Source: Anaerolineae bacterium (GTDB lineage Bacteria > Chloroflexota > Anaerolineae > JAFGEY01). Taken from it: a stretch of 15,927 bases of DNA. Numbering within the stretch: position 1 is the first letter of the stretch; every line of letters starts with the position of its first letter. The position numbers were made by a program, and so were the translations under genes. The stretch is from positions 1 to 15,927 of the forward strand of contig JAFGJF010000226.1 of assembly GCA_016929205.1 (NCBI GenBank), written 5' to 3'. Shown here in pieces: positions 14,712 through 15,927 of this stretch. The notes beneath the pieces were generated by a model. The model saw only the letters and a program-made list of their open reading frames with translations, made no database searches and was not told the DNA's origin.

Positions 14712-15927
14712 ATGACCCGATTCGCTGCAGTAAAATGGCTATACCGGCTCAGTCGCATCACTTTTGTCACGACCTTTGTTCTGGCAATGATGACGCCAAC
14801 GTGGCGCAAGGGCACGTTCGTGCACTGGCCCATGCTCCATTTCAAGATGCAAGGCATCGAGATACAGCTTGGGCTGCTGACCTTGATTCCATTGTTATCG
14901 TTGATCGGGTGGACGATCGCACGCCTGCTCGAACGCCCACGCCGCTCGCTGTCGTATGGCGCCAAATGTGTGGCTCTTGCAGTCTTTGGCTTTGGAGTGT
15001 GGACCTTGATCCGCGCCTGGCCCATCCATCTAAAGCATGTGGCGTTTGTGACCGTGATCTCGATCCTGTTGTTTTGGGCAATCTATTTGTACACCATCGA
15101 CAATATGCCCAAGGCGTGGGTGTTGTACATGCTTGCGGCGTTGTTGTTACTCCAAGGTCTCGCCGGCACGACACAATTCCTGCGGCAAGGCTCCATTGGC
15201 CTGTTCTGGATGGGAGAGAACCAACTGGATCCTATGGCACAAGGCGTCAGTGTCATCGAGAGTGCTGGGCAACGCTGGGTGCGCGCCTACGGCCTGACAG
15301 CGCACCCCAACATGCTCGGCGGATACCTGGCTATGTGTGCCACGATCTGTTTGAGCGCATTAGGTACGGATCGCCGGCTGCCCCGGCCACTCAAATGGAG
15401 CCTGTGGCTCTCCCTGGTGGCAGGCCTGCTGGGGCTTTTTTTCACGTTCTCGCGTTCCGCATGGCTGGGAATGGCCGCAGGGCTGATCTATCTCGCCTGG
15501 CTGCTGAAGCCCTGGAAACATCTGGATTGGCGTTCGCCAGGCGTTCGCCGCATAGCCCAAATTGCTGGCGTGCTGTTGCTCGTTGTCCTGGCAACCCTGA
15601 CTATCTTGTTCGGCGATTTGATGATTACCCGGCTGTTCAGGCTCAAGAATCCGCTGGAAGCCACATCGATTCGGGAACGACTCATCGACATCGACCAGGC
15701 CTGGAGCCTGATCCGTGTCATTCCATTCAAAGGCACGGGATCAGGCTATTACGTCGGCGCGCTATGGGCACGCGTCACCGATCCCAACTGGAAGGGATTT
15801 CGTCTGATCCACAATATTCCTTTGTTGGTCACCGCTGAATTGGGCGTCCAGGGGCTGATCCTGTGGCTTTGGCTGATTCTGGGACCGCCGGTTGTTTTGG
15901 CCCGGCGCCAACAGCGAGCGCAGCTAA
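14712..15927 (+). CDS. O-antigen ligase/polymerase-like (WaaL/Wzy_C) protein, C-terminus beyond the window
   Basis: An open frame of 405 codons runs off the window end with no stop. The protein has many membrane segments with a long central loop. Family marks are RAYGLTAHPNMLGGYL in that loop, the FTFSRSAWLGMAAG turn, the RERLIDIDQAWSLI stretch, and near the end GTGSGYYVG with HNIPLLVTAELGVQGLILWL, matching the conserved arginine and histidine regions of the Wzy_C domain. Such enzymes attach or polymerise lipid-linked glycans on the outer membrane face. The ATG at 14712 follows the flippase stop by 14 bp; its ribosome binding site (GAAGACA) is weak. A rival frame within this stretch (14735-15838) lacks family motifs and is a shadow. 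Confidence 0.85.
   Translation, partial: MTRFAAVKWLYRLSRITFVTTFVLAMMTPTWRKGTFVHWPMLHFKMQGIEIQLGLLTLIPLLSLIGWTIARLLERPRRSLSYGAKCVALAVFGFGVWTLIRAWPIHLKHVAFVTVISILLFWAIYLYTIDNMPKAWVLYMLAALLLLQGLAGTTQFLRQGSIGLFWMGENQLDPMAQGVSVIESAGQRWVRAYGLTAHPNMLGGYLAMCATICLSALGTDRRLPRPLKWSLWLSLVAGLLGLFFTFSRSAWLGMAAGLIYLAWLLKPWKHLDWRSPGVRRIAQIAGVLLLVVLATLTILFGDLMITRLFRLKNPLEATSIRERLIDIDQAWSLIRVIPFKGTGSGYYVGALWARVTDPNWKGFRLIHNIPLLVTAELGVQGLILWLWLILGPPVVLARRQQRAQL

Noticed and set aside
14735..15838. 367-codon plus-strand frame at the right edge
   Set aside because: It lies inside the O-antigen-ligase-like gene in another frame. The frame from 14712 gives membrane segments and family motifs; this one gives Arg/Pro-rich sequence without them.

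Overview
The window is a piece of a GC-rich bacterial chromosome. Tight ATGA-type gene overlaps, frequent TTG/GTG starts, a nucleotidyltransferase-like protein beside a B12-type radical SAM enzyme, and an FG-GAP lipoprotein with a Thr/Pro linker suggest a Chloroflexota (Anaerolineae-like) organism. That assignment is an inference from gene style; there is no rRNA or other marker gene to confirm it.

Region 1 (1-4207) is a three-gene molybdenum hydroxylase operon: a [2Fe-2S] subunit, a molybdopterin catalytic subunit and an FAD subunit with four extra cysteines. Two copies of one small repeat element lie on either side of it in the same orientation. The complete copy (4055-4207) has 14-bp terminal inverted repeats that begin and end in TA, and its left end supplies the stop codon of the FAD subunit gene. 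The copy at 1-102 is cut by the window edge.

Region 2 (4208-7123) looks like a redox or stress regulatory module. A small cysteine-rich ferredoxin is transcribed leftward and ends at a strong intrinsic terminator. Back to back with it, from a near-consensus sigma70 promoter, run a Crp/Fnr-family regulator, an MsrQ/YedZ-like heme-binding membrane protein, an ECF-type sigma factor and a small zinc-finger anti-sigma factor. The first three overlap. No MsrP/YedY partner for the MsrQ-like protein is visible.

Region 3 (7159-15927) is a rightward run of seven genes, several overlapping by 4 bp: a nucleotidyltransferase-like protein, a B12-binding-type radical SAM protein, a beta-propeller (FG-GAP) lipoprotein, a membrane-anchored protein of unknown family, a GT39/ArnT-like glycosyltransferase, a Wzx-type flippase and an O-antigen-ligase-like (WaaL/Wzy) protein cut by the window end. 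The last three point to building and exporting a surface glycan or glycolipid. The first four are less characterised and are the best candidates for something undescribed.

No tRNA, rRNA, CRISPR array, transposase gene or replication origin was seen. Apart from the strip at 4058-4340, which holds the repeat element and the terminator, no stretch of about 300 bases lacks a gene.
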